The notes under the pieces were generated by a model, which saw nothing but the letters and a program-made list of their open reading frames with translations, did not search any database and was not told the DNA's origin. A program made the position numbers and the translations under genes. A stretch of DNA of 64,000 bases from NCBI RefSeq assembly GCF_019097595.1, contig NC_080716.1, forward strand, positions 11,589,401 to 11,653,400. Direction: 5' to 3'. How positions within the stretch are numbered: the first letter of the stretch is position 1; each line of letters begins with the position of its first letter. This DNA is from Hemibagrus wyckioides. Its lineage: Eukaryota; Chordata; Actinopteri; Siluriformes; Bagridae. Shown here piece after piece: positions 20,701 through 38,047 of the stretch.

Positions 20701-21249
20701 TGAACTTGTGCACCTGTTGTCCAATGCCTTTTTCACTGCACTTCATGGTGGCAGAACCTTTAGGGGCATGAAGTGTGGCAGTTTCTGTACTCTCCAACAC
20801 TACACAACCCTGAAGAAGGCAAAACAAAGAGTCGACAGTTTTGTATCCAATTTTTTTCACAGCAGTAGGAAACAGCAGAAATGGACAGTTTGTACAGCGC
20901 TAAGGATTGGTCAGCAGTTTAAAACAAAAAGTGAAACATCAAGGCCAGCAGACACAAACCTGGTCCTCATTATTGTTGAGCTCCTCCTTACTGAAAGGAC
21001 GAACTCGGAGGAAAACCCGAAGCTGCTGCTCACATCCATCAACAGACTCGTTCTGTGAACACCCACACAAGGTAAATTTTCCAGGAATACTACATGCAAA
21101 GGAGGATTTAGTGTCACCCTCAGTACCTGTGAAGTGATGGAAGAAAGGCCAGAAAGTTCTGGTAATGCAGTGTGGTGAGGATCATACGCTGTTGACTCCA
21201 TGGCCACCAAAACTGTACCTTCATGTGTCAGGTCAATAGTTGTTGCCAT
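14739..21249 (-). CDS. kif20a: Kinesin-6 motor KIF20A (MKLP2)
   Basis: Plus-end motor of late mitosis that moves the chromosomal passenger complex to the central spindle. Coding exons: 21249-21127, 21052-20960, 20809-20690, 20598-20460, 19930-19746, 19615-19522, 19440-19261, 18922-18811, 18659-18597, 18509-18363, 17507-17342, 17238-17059, 16902-16763, 16236-16071, 15985-15871, 15793-15723, 15177-15058, 14972-14739. They sum to 2448 bases (815 residues) with consistent phases. The motor domain shows FLRVRPF, the P-loop [10 protein letters not shown], the kinesin-6 loop insertion (exons 5-6, Ser-rich), [13 protein letters not shown], switch I NQSSSRSHS, switch II DLAGSER and [13 protein letters not shown]. 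Next come an acidic linker ([13 protein letters not shown]) and about 250 residues of coiled coil. It is shorter than human KIF20A (about 890) at the C-terminus, and KIF20B would be far longer. Exon 4 uses a GC donor. ATG 21249 follows an acceptor at 21252-21253, so a 5' UTR exon lies upstream. Confidence 0.9.
15255..15560 (+). mobile_element. Tc1-like transposase DDE fragment in kif20a intron
   Basis: GTTCCATTAGAGGGAGGAGT, CACCCTCATCCACAAGGCAC, AGTCACCAGACCTCAAACT and GAGTGGTGTTCATC are decayed pieces of the catalytic half of a common fish Tc1 transposase. The stretch has deletions and no open frame. It is in the opposite orientation to kif20a. Confidence 0.65.
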
Positions 21250-21379
21250 GACTGTGACAGAAAACAAATAATACAATTATCTCAGTAATCATTGCACATG
21301 GATGTTTTGTGCTTATTAAATCTCATCACAAAGAACCTGAAACCAACAAACCTCTTCAGCTCCAAATCATCTAGTGGTG

Positions 21380-21540
21380 ACAATCTGCCTTTGTTTAAAG
21401 TAGTGAGACGAATTCAACACACTGAACCTAGAGTAAAACAGCTTTATCCACTTTCAGTGATGAGTTAAAGCCCGGCCTCCAAATGCCACCTAGCCAATTA
21501 TCTGTGAGTTGCAAAAAAACATCAGCTCTCCAATCATTGC
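21380..21540 (-). promoter_or_regulatory. Candidate cell-cycle promoter of kif20a
   Basis: Two CCAAT boxes at 21494-21498 and 21530-21534 are spaced 36 bases apart. TTTAAA at 21394-21399, a permitted form of the CHR element, lies on the gene side. Paired NF-Y boxes plus a CHR are the usual signature of G2/M genes bound by DREAM and B-MYB-MuvB. The CHR lies further from the CCAAT pair than is typical, so this is inference from motif layout. Confidence 0.35.
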
Positions 21541-22067
21541 TGAGCAGTAATCAGCTTCATGCGTGAGAAGGTTGCAACTATCTGACTCTACGGAAACACT
21601 CCTGTCATGCCACAGCTCTTTTCATACTAATTCTTTGTAATCCTGATTTCTTTCGAGATTAAGCTAATACATCTTACCCACTGAAAATCCAAAGCCCAAT
21701 ACATCTTCATTAAATAATAATTCTGAAAATTTATGCAGCAACAGATGAGAGGTCTATGCCTCAGGGCCTATTTAACAGGCAGGTGAGTCTATATAAAATT
21801 ACTGAGAATTAGAGATGACGTGACTATGTTTAAAATTGGTGTCAGGTTGATACATGCAAAAAAAAGTATGAAAAATATGTAGAAAAATATATATTCAATC
21901 ATATAAATCAGACCTATACATAGATTTGTATTTTTATTCAATTTTTATTTTTTAGTTTGGATTAATTTATATATATTTACACTTTATTGATTTAAAGTGC
22001 ATCAATTAAGTAAAATAACATAAGAAAAGAAATTGTGTTTCTATGAATATTTTATAATATTATACAC

Positions 22068-23258
22068 TCACAGAGAACTTTATTAGGAGCACATCTACAC
22101 TTATTTTCATGCACTTATCTAATCTGACAATCTTGTGGCAGCTGTGCAATGCATACAGTCATACAGATACGGCCAATCAGCTGGTAGTGTTCACAACCCT
22201 CAGAATGGAGAAAAGGTGATCTCAGCGATATTGACTGTGCCGTAGTTGTTGCATGGTTTGTGTGTTTCTTTAACTGCTGATCTCCTGGGATTTTCTAACA
22301 CAACAGTCTCTAGAATTTACTCAGAATGGTGCAATAAAGGGGAAAAAAAAATCCAGTGAGAGGCAGTTTTGTGGATGGAATAACCTGTATAATTGTGATG
22401 AGAATGCACAAGACATCAAACAGCAGAAGACCATGTCTGGTTCCACAAGAACAGAAAGCTGAGGCTGAATTGGGCACAGACTCACCAACACTGGATAGCT
22501 GTAGACTGGACAAATGCAGCCTGGTCTGATGAATTTTGATTTCTGCTAAGGCACACAGATGGTAGTATCAGAATTTGACACCCAGAGCTTAAATCCATGG
22601 GCCCAATCTGCCTTGTTTCAACAGTCCAAGCTGGTGGAGGTGGTGTAATGGTGTGGGGAATGTTTTTATGGCACACTTGAACAGTCTATTTGAGTATTGT
22701 TACTGACCATGTGCATCCTTTCACGGCCACAATTTACAATCTTCTAATAGCAACTTCCAGCATTATGCTCAGTGTCACAAACCAATCATCATCTAAAACT
22801 GGTTGCATAAACATGACAAGTTCAATGTTCTTCAGTGGCCTTTCCAGTTACCAGATCTGAATCCAGTAGAACACGTTTGGGATATGGTAGCAGGAACTGT
22901 GAGACAATGTTAGAGCATAGGGTGGTCATTTAATTTTTCATTGTCTGTACCACTTATCCGATCTATACTCGGGTCACGGGGAACCTGTGCCTATCTCAGG
23001 CGTCATCGGGCATCAAGGCAGGATACACCCTGGACAGAGTGCCAACCCATCGCAGGGCACACGCGCACACACACACCAGGCAATTTAGAGACTCCAATCA
23101 GGCTAGAAGCAGGTCTTTGGACTGTGGGAGGAAACCAGAGCACCCAGAGAAAACCCACTAAGCACAGGAAGAACATGCAATTTCCACACACACAGTGGCA
23201 TAGGGAGGTCTTACACAGAATTAGTATGGTGTTCCTAATAAAGTGCTCAGTGTGTATT
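22068..23258. mobile_element. Tc1-like nonautonomous element with a nested retroposon
   Basis: The left terminus TACACTCACAGAGAACTTTA (22063-22082) is inverted against TTCCTAATAAAGTGCTCAGTGTGTA (23232-23256). The interior holds decayed transposase pieces, such as GGTGTAATGGTGTGGGGAATG and CCAGATCTGAATCCAGTAGAACA (catalytic DDE region). At about 22935-23215 an unrelated repeat interrupts it (GTACCACTTATCC, GTCACGGGGAACCTG, TGGACTGTGGGAGGAAACC), typical of a fish LINE/SINE 3' region. Confidence 0.75.
22935..23215 (+). mobile_element. LINE/SINE-type repeat nested in the DNA transposon
   Basis: Landmarks are CCACTTATCCGATC, CGGGTCACGGGGAACCTG, CCAACCCATCGCAGGGC and GGGAGGAAACCAGAGCACCC. This conserved module is shared by many fish genomes. 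Its insertion postdates the host element. Confidence 0.65.
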
Positions 23259-23345
23259 AATATTGATAATTTAGGATATTACATTGAGTACTGGGCCATT
23301 GAAACATTTTAAATAGCTGCCTGTTTTATTGCCTATATAATGTAT

Positions 23346-23403
23346 TACCTATATAATATATATATATATATATATACATACATACATACATACACACACA
23401 CAA
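23346..23403. repeat. (TA)n(CATA)n(CA)n compound microsatellite
   Basis: TA units pass into CATA and then CA units. Confidence 0.85.
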
Positions 23404-23995
23404 AATTGCCTAAATATTGATTTTAAATATTGATTGTGTAAATGTATTTACACAAATTTAAATAGATAAATTGTTACAGTAGTAATCAAAGACCATGGTT
23501 TCTGATGAAACATCTAAATCCTAAAAAACCTAGGATTTGCTTTTGGTTGAAACACTTGTAGAATCAATAGTTAAGTTTGCTTACAGTTCTAGTTTAAACA
23601 ATTTATGGCTGCAGCACTAACCACTGGGATTTTCAGCTGGCCTATATCTAACCCTAACCATGCTTATTTCAAGTCATTTTATATTTACAACCAGCTGTAT
23701 GTATACTTAAGTTTATCTGCTAAATTGGTCATTACAGAAAAAAAAAAAAAAAACTGGACCAGAAAACATTTATGCAAGTAAATGTTTGGGAAAACTCCAA
23801 GCTTGTGCTTCTTGTATCCTGTAGAAAAAGGGAAAAAAGGCTCTGCTCATTTATAAAAGGATCTACCACAGATCAAAGTTGTGCTTGAACTTGGACCAAA
23901 GAAAACCACAGCATGTTTTATCCAAACTTTTTTTTTTTTTTTTTTATTGTGCAGACATGAATTCAGTACTGTTCATGCTGATGATCTTAAGCAGC

Positions 23996-26542
<2,547 letters not shown>

Positions 26543-26639
26543 AATTTAGTATTCCTGACCGACTTATTCGTAGGAGTAAAAAAGCGAACAGCGGTGAGCC
26601 AGGAAGCAGGAAACACACACGGTGTGCTCTGTTCACGGA

Positions 26640-26780
26640 GAAAGGAAGGCTTCACGGCCTGCTCAAAGCCTTATATACAGCATCCGGGTACTGCGCGAAC
26701 TCCTCACCGCTTCATATCCAACCAATAGAAAGCGGAGGAACAAGGCGGGAGTGCAGCGCGGGAACTGATTGGCTGAGAGG
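26640..26780 (-). promoter_or_regulatory. rps20 promoter with TATA box, CCAAT boxes and TOP start
   Basis: On the gene strand, TGTATATAAGG lies at 26680-26670. About 25 bases downstream comes a pyrimidine run CCTTCCTTTCTCC (26652-26640), as expected for the terminal oligopyrimidine start of ribosomal protein mRNAs. Upstream are CCAAT motifs in both orientations (about 26720-26725 and 26768-26772). A CpG-rich flank with AP-1/CRE-like TGACGTCAG follows at 26809-26817. Confidence 0.7.
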
Positions 26781-26879
26781 ACAAATGATTGACAGCGTCT
26801 CCGCCCATTGACGTCAGCGTCCAGAAGCAGGACAGAGGGTCAGCGGGTTCACTGGGCGCTTCAGGATATGCGCTCACTG

Positions 26880-28162
26880 ACGCACTGTTAGTCCAGTGCT
26901 GACTGCCATGTTGTGTATCACTGAGAAACTATACCGAATACGTCGATTTCATATGTCCATTTCATTCGTTTTATACAACCATTTTCATCTGAACGAACTT
27001 TTCTCTCAAGTGAACAATATTAGCAACCTATAAAAACCCAGAGGACCTTCAAGTAAACAGTCTGAGCAGGCTGTAACAACTGCACTTCTAGACTGAAGAG
27101 TAGTCTAATCAAAGAGACAAATTAGATCATCACAGGCGTATGTGGTTATTATACCATAATATGTCATTAATAATAATCGTCACAAAGATTAATAAAAAGG
27201 CATTTAGAAAAATGCCTGGGAGAATATAGAATAAATATCATATACAGGATGCCATTCTGGAGCTTTGTGTGTCCAAAACCCTTATATTAGGGGATCATAA
27301 CTACCGGCATAGTCGACTGATGTCTTATATGTTTAGTATAATTTATTTAATACAAATTAATGGGATGCGTTAGGGTTCTGATCCTTTGTTTTGAGTCAGT
27401 CTTCAGAATTAGTAAGGTAAGAGAGTAAGAAATAGCATAAAGGGCTTTATTCACACCCTAGACATTGGGGCAAGAAAAGCTTCCAGCACTTTTTAAATAT
27501 CATTTTTATTATTTTTTAATAAGTTGTGGGTTGTATGTTCCAGCAATGACCAGGATGGGAAATTACTGATGATGCAAATCAAATACAGGTAGATATGCTG
27601 TGCACAGCCGAGTCATTCAGAGCAGCCTCGGGCTCGCTCACTTTTTATAGATAATACATCATCATCGCAGTGATTTCAAGAGAGGACAGAAACATTTTGT
27701 CCCATAAACCATTTAGTCTCTGGATCAAAGTTCAGCTCTAAGAAACGAATCTCCAAAAGTACCTACAGAAAGGCGAGTTCCAAAAATACCAGAAAAATTA
27801 TTGTATTCCTTGTGAATGAGGAAAAGAGGAATATTTTGGACTGTCCAGCTCAGTTCCAATTCAGAATTCAATAACGAGTATACAGCATTTAAAAAACAGA
27901 CAGAGACTGCATTTAGAAGTTCTTCAAAAACACACAACTAAGGAAAGCAACTAATGGATCTAATGGATGAAGAGAATGAAATGGATCCTGTAAAATGATT
28001 GCATAAAAGCAAATAATTAACATTATTTTATTTGAATGCAGTTTCAATATTTCATCCCCAATATATTAGTGCTATATAGGAATATACTTCTGAAATAATA
28101 ATAATAATAATAATAATAATCCATCAGAGAACATTTTTATTGTATTAAATTTAATTGTACTG

Positions 28163-28229
<67 letters not shown>

Positions 28230-28670
28230 TTTGACAAACTTAATTTTCTTTACTTTTTAAAGTGCTTACAAACTATGTAAGAAAAGATTCTACATATATC
28301 ATACACTTCATAACGTCATATACTTCTTAGTGGGAAATAAAACATACTTTAGGCTGCAATTAATATCTTATAATTTTAAATAATAATTGAAAGCAATAAC
28401 TCTTTCAACTTAATAAATTAAGCCTTTAAAGTAATATGTAACATATGTCAAAAAAAAAATGTTAATAAAAAACAAATATGTAGCAGAATCATTCCCTCTG
28501 ACCAACATAATACCCTATTGTCTTTATGCAACATATATAATGTTGAAATTCTGCAGATGTATTTTACAGCTGCTCAATATTTTCTCTAGCTTCTCTTTCC
28601 CATTCCCCTTTTCCAGTTTGTTCAAAACCAAGTATTTCTAAACCCCCACCACAAGATTTGCGTTTTGCTA
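26880..28670. other. Intergenic DNA between rps20 and plag1
   Basis: AT-rich, with ATA units at 28098-28120 and a (TA)n array at 28160-28224. No open frame or hairpin convinces. There is no trace of MOS, the single-exon kinase gene found here in many vertebrates. Confidence 0.5.
28160..28224. repeat. (TA)n microsatellite
   Basis: About 32 TA units. Confidence 0.95.
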
Positions 28671-28671
28671 T

Positions 28672-31607
<2,936 letters not shown>

Positions 31608-32921
31608 TCACTGGAAGGCCTGGTGAAAGCGAGGCAGGGTGGTGGTTGTATTCAGGCTTGGCGAGTGTGTGTAACTTGTGGCGAGTGTGTGCGTCTGTGA
31701 AAGCGTGTGTGGATGCGTGAGCGTGTGAATTGGGCCAAGAGGATCGGGAGCGTCTTGAGAAGGCGTCATCACAGGAAGCCCCTCCTCCTGGCTGTAGGAA
31801 ACCCCCAAGGCTGGCCCTGCCCCTTGCCCATAGGGCAGGAAGTTGAACAGAGGAGACAGGAAGTCCAAAGACGGAGGTGTCTCTCCAGAGGTCGTGGCAG
31901 CAGCGCTCAGCTTCGGCATCTCCTCCGCCTGCAGCTCCAGAAGGTAGCTCTCCAGCTCAGGACGGAGTGGTGGTGGTGGAGGAGAGTAGGAAGCATGGCC
32001 AAACAGGTAGGGGTGTGGCTCTGAGGGCTCCAGCGGCTCCGCCTTAACACGCAGCGGCTCGTGGCTGTGGCTCTTCTTTACATGCCGAGTCAGGTGGTCC
32101 TTGCGGCCAAAGCGCTGCGCACAGTATTGGCACAGGAAGTCCTTGCGGCCCGTGTGCACCACTAGGTGGCGCCGCACGTCCTTGCGCGTGTAGAATCGAC
32201 GCTCACAGTGCTCACACTGATGCCGCTTCTCCTTGGCTGCAGCTGTGGCACTTTTGCCGGCGTGGGCACGCAGGTGCTCGAGCAGCAGGGTGGTGCTGGG
32301 ATATGGCCGCAGACACACCTGGCAGGTGAGGTCGCCGCGATGTGCTGCATGCAGAGCTTGGTGCCTTCGGAAGCCCAGCTTGGTGTTGTAGCTCTTGCCG
32401 CACTCGGCACAGCTGAAAGCCTCCTTGTTGGGGTCGTGTGTGTGCAGGTGATTCTTGAGGTGGTCTTTGCGATGGAACATCTTCTCGCAGTAGCTACACT
32501 TGTGGGTCTTCTCAGGTGAGTGTGTGGCCATGTGGCTGTGAGAACAAACCAATATGCATCATTATACGGAAAGAACAGGAGAGCAAGAAAAGTGTGAGCA
32601 TCTGATTTGTTAAGGATGAGGTTTATTAGTCTGTTATTAAGCATCTGTTAGTCAGAATGAGTGTGTGGATCCCAGTGGGACCTACCGTAGCAGTTTATAC
32701 TTTGAGACAAAGGCCTTGGTGCAGTCGGTGTGTGTGCAGCGGTATGGCCTCTCGCCTGTGTGCGAGTAGGAGTGCACCTTCAGCTTCTCCACGCTGTTGA
32801 AGGCCTTCTCACAAAGCTGACATGGGAAGTTTTTCCTCCCTTTCCCCTCTGGCCTCCTCTTCCTCACTCGATCGTGCTCTGCCGGGTTGGGGCAGTCATC
32901 GTCTGGAGTGACTGTGGCCAT
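31608..32921 (-). CDS. plag1: Zinc-finger transcription factor PLAG1
   Basis: DNA-binding nuclear activator of growth genes such as IGF2. Coding exons: 32921-32686 and 32535-31608 (TGA at 31610-31608), 387 residues. A basic stretch ([11 protein letters not shown]) near the N-terminus is a likely nuclear signal. Seven C2H2 fingers follow, with [20 protein letters not shown] first and [20 protein letters not shown] last. The linkers and the [12 protein letters not shown] junction match PLAG1. The tail keeps SYSQEEG and ends [11 protein letters not shown], the PLAG1 C-terminus. It is about 110 residues shorter than human PLAG1 (500) through loss in the central activation region. ATG 32921 is fixed by an in-frame TAA at 32930-32928. 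A 5' UTR acceptor (TTCCTCAG) puts the exon start near 33024. The first exon lies near 38.2 kb, making an intron of about 5 kb. Confidence 0.95.
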
Positions 32922-33469
32922 GGCGACTTAGCGCGGGCCAGCCACGCGGTGGACACAAGCGATGTGTCCGATCACTGACAGAGTGACAGAGGCTGAATCT
33001 TCAACACCACAAAGAGGCCAGGCACTGAGGAAGTGAGAGAGGATGATGGTAGGTTTCCAAAAGAAGAGAGGAAAAAGCAGATCGGACACTAGACAAACAT
33101 CCTGCTTTTCTGATGGATAAAACAATGATCCTAAATTCTGCTGCATTCATTTGTTTTTGAACAGACTTTTAAGTGGAATCAGGTAAACACTAACATATGT
33201 AATAAACAATTGTGAAAATGATCACTCAAATCACACAGGTTTAAGATAAACAGTGACTGTTGCGGTGTCTCTGTACACAAGCATAATAAGACTGCAAAGT
33301 ATTAAATGTCAGCCTGAATATGTCTTTTGCCTTTATATACATTTCAACTGAGACAAACAGAAACAGAGGTTTTTTTAAATACCCTGTAATCCTTTCTGTT
33401 TCAGAGAAATATAAAAAAAAATGGATAAGCATATGGACACAATTCTTAATAAAACTGTAACTTAGTACT

Positions 33470-34640
33470 TGGTTGCAAATCCCTTGCGATTGATGACTTC
33501 CTGAAGTCTGTGACGCTCAGACATCACCAGACACTGGGTATCTTTCCTGGTTATTCTCTGCAGGCTGTTTTCAGTTCCTGCTTGTTTTGGGGACTTTTGC
33601 TTTCCGTTAAAGTAATGCCTTCTAAGCCATACATGGTCATAACACCATCTTTCATGCTAGATAGTATAAGGTAGCATGCTTTATATTGTGAGCAGTTCCC
33701 TTTTCTCCAAACTTTCCTCTTTCTATGACCCTTGGTACAATTTTGTGTCCGTCTCATTTACCCATGAGGCTGTCTTCTGCAGGTTTTTAATGCACATTTA
33801 CAAAAGGTATCAGTGGTTACCTGGCGGGTTCTGAAGTTCTCTGATGACATGATGAAAAACTGTGTTTATAGCTTGTGTCCTGCGTGTATACCTAACACTG
33901 CACCACACAGGTGATTTGTCTTGACTCTTTGTCTGATTGATTTATTCTGCTTCTCAGTCTCATGATGGCTTCCTTTACTGGCACTGACACCAGTAACAGA
34001 CTCCAGATGCAAACGCGAAATCTTGAATCAACTCTACACCTTTTGTCAGCTCTCCTGCGCTTAAACTAGTGATGTAACAACAAACAACTGGCCAAGAAAT
34101 AACTGAGCAGTCAATTACCAAATTACGTCTGGGATTATAAAATGGGAGAACTATGTAGAAAACCCGAGTGTAATTCCTACACGGTTCACCTGATATAAAT
34201 GTAGGCTACATATGCTAGATATTAAAGCCTATTCATAACTATTGTTTCATTTCAGATTCGCCCGTGCTCTCAGAGAGTGCCAAGGCAGCAAAAAGTCTCT
34301 CCAATTAGGCATGGACTACGCTGGATGTCTGTGTTATTGAACCTGAGTAAATAAATCGCATATGTTCACAACTTGGAGTAAAAACGACTGCAATTTTCAA
34401 ACACATTTCCACACATGAGCTCACACCTTTTTGATGTACATCGATTCTTGTCTTGCATCATGTTCAGACTGAGAAGAATTCTTTAGACATTTCACTGAAT
34501 TACAGCATTCGATATGAAGTCTCACTCACAAGTACTATCATCACATAGTCCATCTAGTTTATGATGGGAAATATCAGAAATAAAATTTCACCACCAGACA
34601 CTGGAAGTCATCAATCACAAGGGATTTGCAACCAAATTAA
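33470..34640. mobile_element. Tc1-like element relic with inverted ends in plag1 intron 1
   Basis: TTGGTTGCAAATCCCTTGCG at 33470-33489, followed by ATTGATGACTTCC, is inverted against GGAAGTCATCAATCACAAGG and GATTTGCAACCAA at 34602-34637. Pieces such as GCTTGTTTTGGGGACTTTTGC are typical of a long fish Tc1 family. There are no open frames. Confidence 0.7.
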
Positions 34641-34649
34641 TCCCTCAGG

Positions 34650-36500
34650 ACCTGTTAGTGCATGAATTTTCTCAGTCTTGCGACTACTTGCATTTGGTAT
34701 TGGTTTCACTGTAATTAATGAATAATATGCTTCGAAACAAAGAACGTGTAAGGAGATAAATATTCCGCCTCTGACGCTATAAAAGAACAGAAGTCAGAAA
34801 CATGGCACTTCTGTGGTGAAACTGTTGAATAACTAAATAACTGTTTGAGCCGTACAGCTTTCATCCAAATATCTCTACCCAAAAAAATGCAGCAGAACTA
34901 TTTATCCTTTCATTACTCACTTCTACTTTTGCTTTCCATCTTTATCCATTCAGTTCTACACGGACAGCACTGTATATCCGAGGACCACCAAAAGACTCGC
35001 TATCTACGCAACATTACTCAGCACCTAGATTTAGGATCCTAAGTTTACATCTAGAACCCTGAACGGTTCCTCAGTTTGTCTCTCAGAGAAAACCAATAAA
35101 CATTCTTGGTAGAACCATACAGAAGAGTGTTTCTTTATCTAAGAATCTGCAACTATCAACATGTTGTTCGGGTTTAATATTCCTCTGCCCCACTATATCG
35201 TTATTCATGAGTGATAGATTGAACAATCAGCATTTTACATGAACTTTGAGGCGAAAATTTTGGTCGAACGATTTCAGACTTTCAAAACAAGTTCAGACTT
35301 TTCTCAGGTTGGCAGCCTTGAACTTTTTATAAACATTTGATTTTGTATTTCACTGCAAACTGTAGTGTAAATTGATCAATGTAGCAATCTGACAATTTTC
35401 ATTTAAACAACATAAAAAAAACACTGATAATAAGAACTCTATTTTCATTCAGTCATGCTAAATTGTTAGTATTATTTTTAAGTATTATTTTCTAACTAAA
35501 AACAAAGAAAATTTACTAGTGATGAACATCAGGTGATATCATCTGCCACAAACTTAATTATTTGAAGGAAATTCTACATAATTATATTTCAGATACCTTT
35601 CTTATAAATACACATATTTATCTGAAATTAATTCAGTAAATTTATTAGCCAATTTGTTCAGGAAACCTTTAATCACGAGAGACTTAAACTTGTAGCTAGG
35701 GAAAATGTTTTGCTACACTGAAAGAACCAGAAACCATAATCAAATTTGTACATACTTTGACGGCTAATTTTACAGGTAACAATTATTCGTTCGGCATTGC
35801 TAAACGATTCATTAGCATTCGGCGTCGTTTAAATAACACTTTACAGAAAAACTTTTTTTTTTTTTTGTTTAAGGAAAAGATATGAAACGGCTGCACATGC
35901 ACACATTTCTGAACATTTTATGAATGCAATAACTTTTTTTCTCCTCATCAAATAATTGATCAGCTTGAAGAGATGATTTTGCATCTTTCAAAAGACTTAT
36001 AGAATTAAGAAATAATTATAACCAGTAGGTTTTGATTGAAGCAATGCTAATGAAAACTAAAACATTTTTCAAACCTCAAAATCCTAAATCACTTCCTTTA
36101 AAGTCAGAACAAACAGCACATGTGCACACAACTCCTAACCAAAACAAAACAAAATCACATTTCATTTGTAACCAGGAAAGATGCCATAACTAGCAAAAAT
36201 GTATTCACTTAATTAGTTTAGTAATTTTGAAGTAAAATAGAAAGGTTTCATTGCACTCCATTCCAAAGCATTCATATCCAAATTACTGCATTAAACTGCA
36301 TTTTTTTTTTTTTTTGACACAAACCAGAACAGTGCAATAAAATTCCAGCAAACTTTTTGGTTTTAATTGTTTAAACATTTTAATGGAAATACAAAAAAGG
36401 CAGGAATGCCACAGGAATGCTTCACATCATTTTCAAAACTTCCGAAATCACTTCATAAAAATAGTTTTCGATCAAGAGTACAATTGAATCTGCGGCACCA
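34650..36500. other. plag1 intron 1, AT-rich part
   Basis: No gene or clear repeat is seen. T-runs lie at 35850-35866 and 36300-36315. Confidence 0.4.
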
Positions 36501-36514
36501 GAGTGCACATGGGC

Positions 36515-36645
36515 TGCCTCTCAAACCGCATACTACCGCACTACATAGTACGCCATCGCACGTTGCCATAGTTACCAGGGATCGCGTGCTATTTTCACAC
36601 ACTACGTAGTGCGGTAGTAGCCTGTGCGGTTTAGGACGGTTGCCA
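36515..36645. mobile_element. Palindromic MITE
   Basis: CCGCATACTACCGCACTACA at 36528-36547 pairs, with small mismatches, with its complement at about 36598-36630 (CACTACGTAGTGCGGTAGTA). The stem and short loop fit a foldback MITE. It accounts for part of a spurious 183-codon frame here. Confidence 0.6.
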
Positions 36646-37700
36646 CGCACTTGGTTACGTCTCTCGAGCGGAAACGCGACACACAAACAAACCGAGACGC
36701 CACGGGTTGAAAGTGTCGGGTTTTCATTTACATATCCCGCACGTGCAGGCTGCGTCTCCATCACGCGCACTCCCAACAAGGCGCGACTTTCCACGCGCGC
36801 CACTCTGAACCCCAATAACACATGCAGTACACAACACAAAAGTTCCATGCGGGCTTCATGCGTGCCCCTGTCTGAGGAGGTAATCCCAGCCCCCTCCTTC
36901 TTACATGCTCCGTCGTCCAACGGCACCAGGGGCATCAGCAGAACTCCAGAAAGTTTTTGCAAAAAAAAACAAAAAAAAAAAAACAAACAAACAAAAACAA
37001 CCAAGGACTTATCCGGTGTGCATGGTGTGGTGATCGAGCGCGCAACATTATATGCATAAGTTCATTTGATGGACGCATGGTCTGCAAACCAACCACACAA
37101 AACACACACATATGGACCCCTCTGATGAATGATGACTGACCAACTCCATAGGCTGTACTAGTAATCACCTTAATTTGACACAATCTCAGGTCACACTCGC
37201 GCCACTCCATATTATGCAAAGGTGAGTTTGGAATAGAAATCAGCACGCTGTCGGATTTGTTATGGACTGAAACACGGGGTTTGTATTTGGAGGGACACAC
37301 GGGGGGGGGGGAAGAAAATGTTTAGCTCCGGCCAATTAGTCCCCCCTTAACTTCTCCCTCCATTTTGGTTGTTTGCGATATTGACAAGCAACGTTCCTCT
37401 CGCCGATAGCCCCCTGGAAGCACACGGAAACGCTGTGTATTATCTTTTGGCTCCTCCGATACGATCAGTGACAAACACGACCACTACTCTTGAACCGACA
37501 ACTTTTGCAAATCACGTGGCTAAACGAAACTCGAACACATTTCATCCAATTTCGGCATTACGCACAATATGACACATGCAAACGCAATTCTGCCGACAGG
37601 ACGGTGTTTACTGTCGTCTCGCGTGCATGTATGTGTCAAAATTCGAGCAGCACGAGCGCGGCGTGCATTTTATATTAATTTTTTACCATATTTAAATGCG
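36630..37700. other. CpG-rich part of plag1 intron 1
   Basis: CpG frequency rises sharply compared with the flanks (for example 36640-36800 and 37400-37740). No exon is recognised. It could be the outer part of the promoter CpG island or an alternative first-exon region. Confidence 0.4.
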
Positions 37701-38047
37701 CGTGCGTTCGCCACGGCTACCCCGTACTGCCGACGTTATTATATTCAGTGAAAAACTTAAACTGAACTAAAATTCAAAACTTTACCCCGACTTTTTACAA
37801 CTCCAGGATTTCCTCCGTTTGTTGACATTCATTTGCAGTGAACGCGACGTGACAGGACAGAACACCTTAATTTATATTAATTTTCTATGAATTTCTATCT
37901 TCCGCTGCTTTTCTCTCAGGTCCCGAACTGGGCGCTGATTAACGCAAACTTTTTTCCCTAGCTCACCCTCACTCTCATAATTTGAATAACCCCGATATTT
38001 TAATTCAAGAACACCGTAACAATTTACTTAATTTGCGCAAAACTTAC

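Noticed and set aside
31707..32519. Plus-strand frames of 105 and 117 codons over plag1
   Set aside because: They are antisense shadows of the GC-rich zinc-finger exon.
36453..37004. 183-codon minus-strand open frame in plag1 intron 1
   Set aside because: It overlaps a palindromic MITE, begins in a poly-A/T run, has no recognisable domain and lies in CpG-rich DNA where stops are rare by composition. I see no splice signals that would make it an exon.
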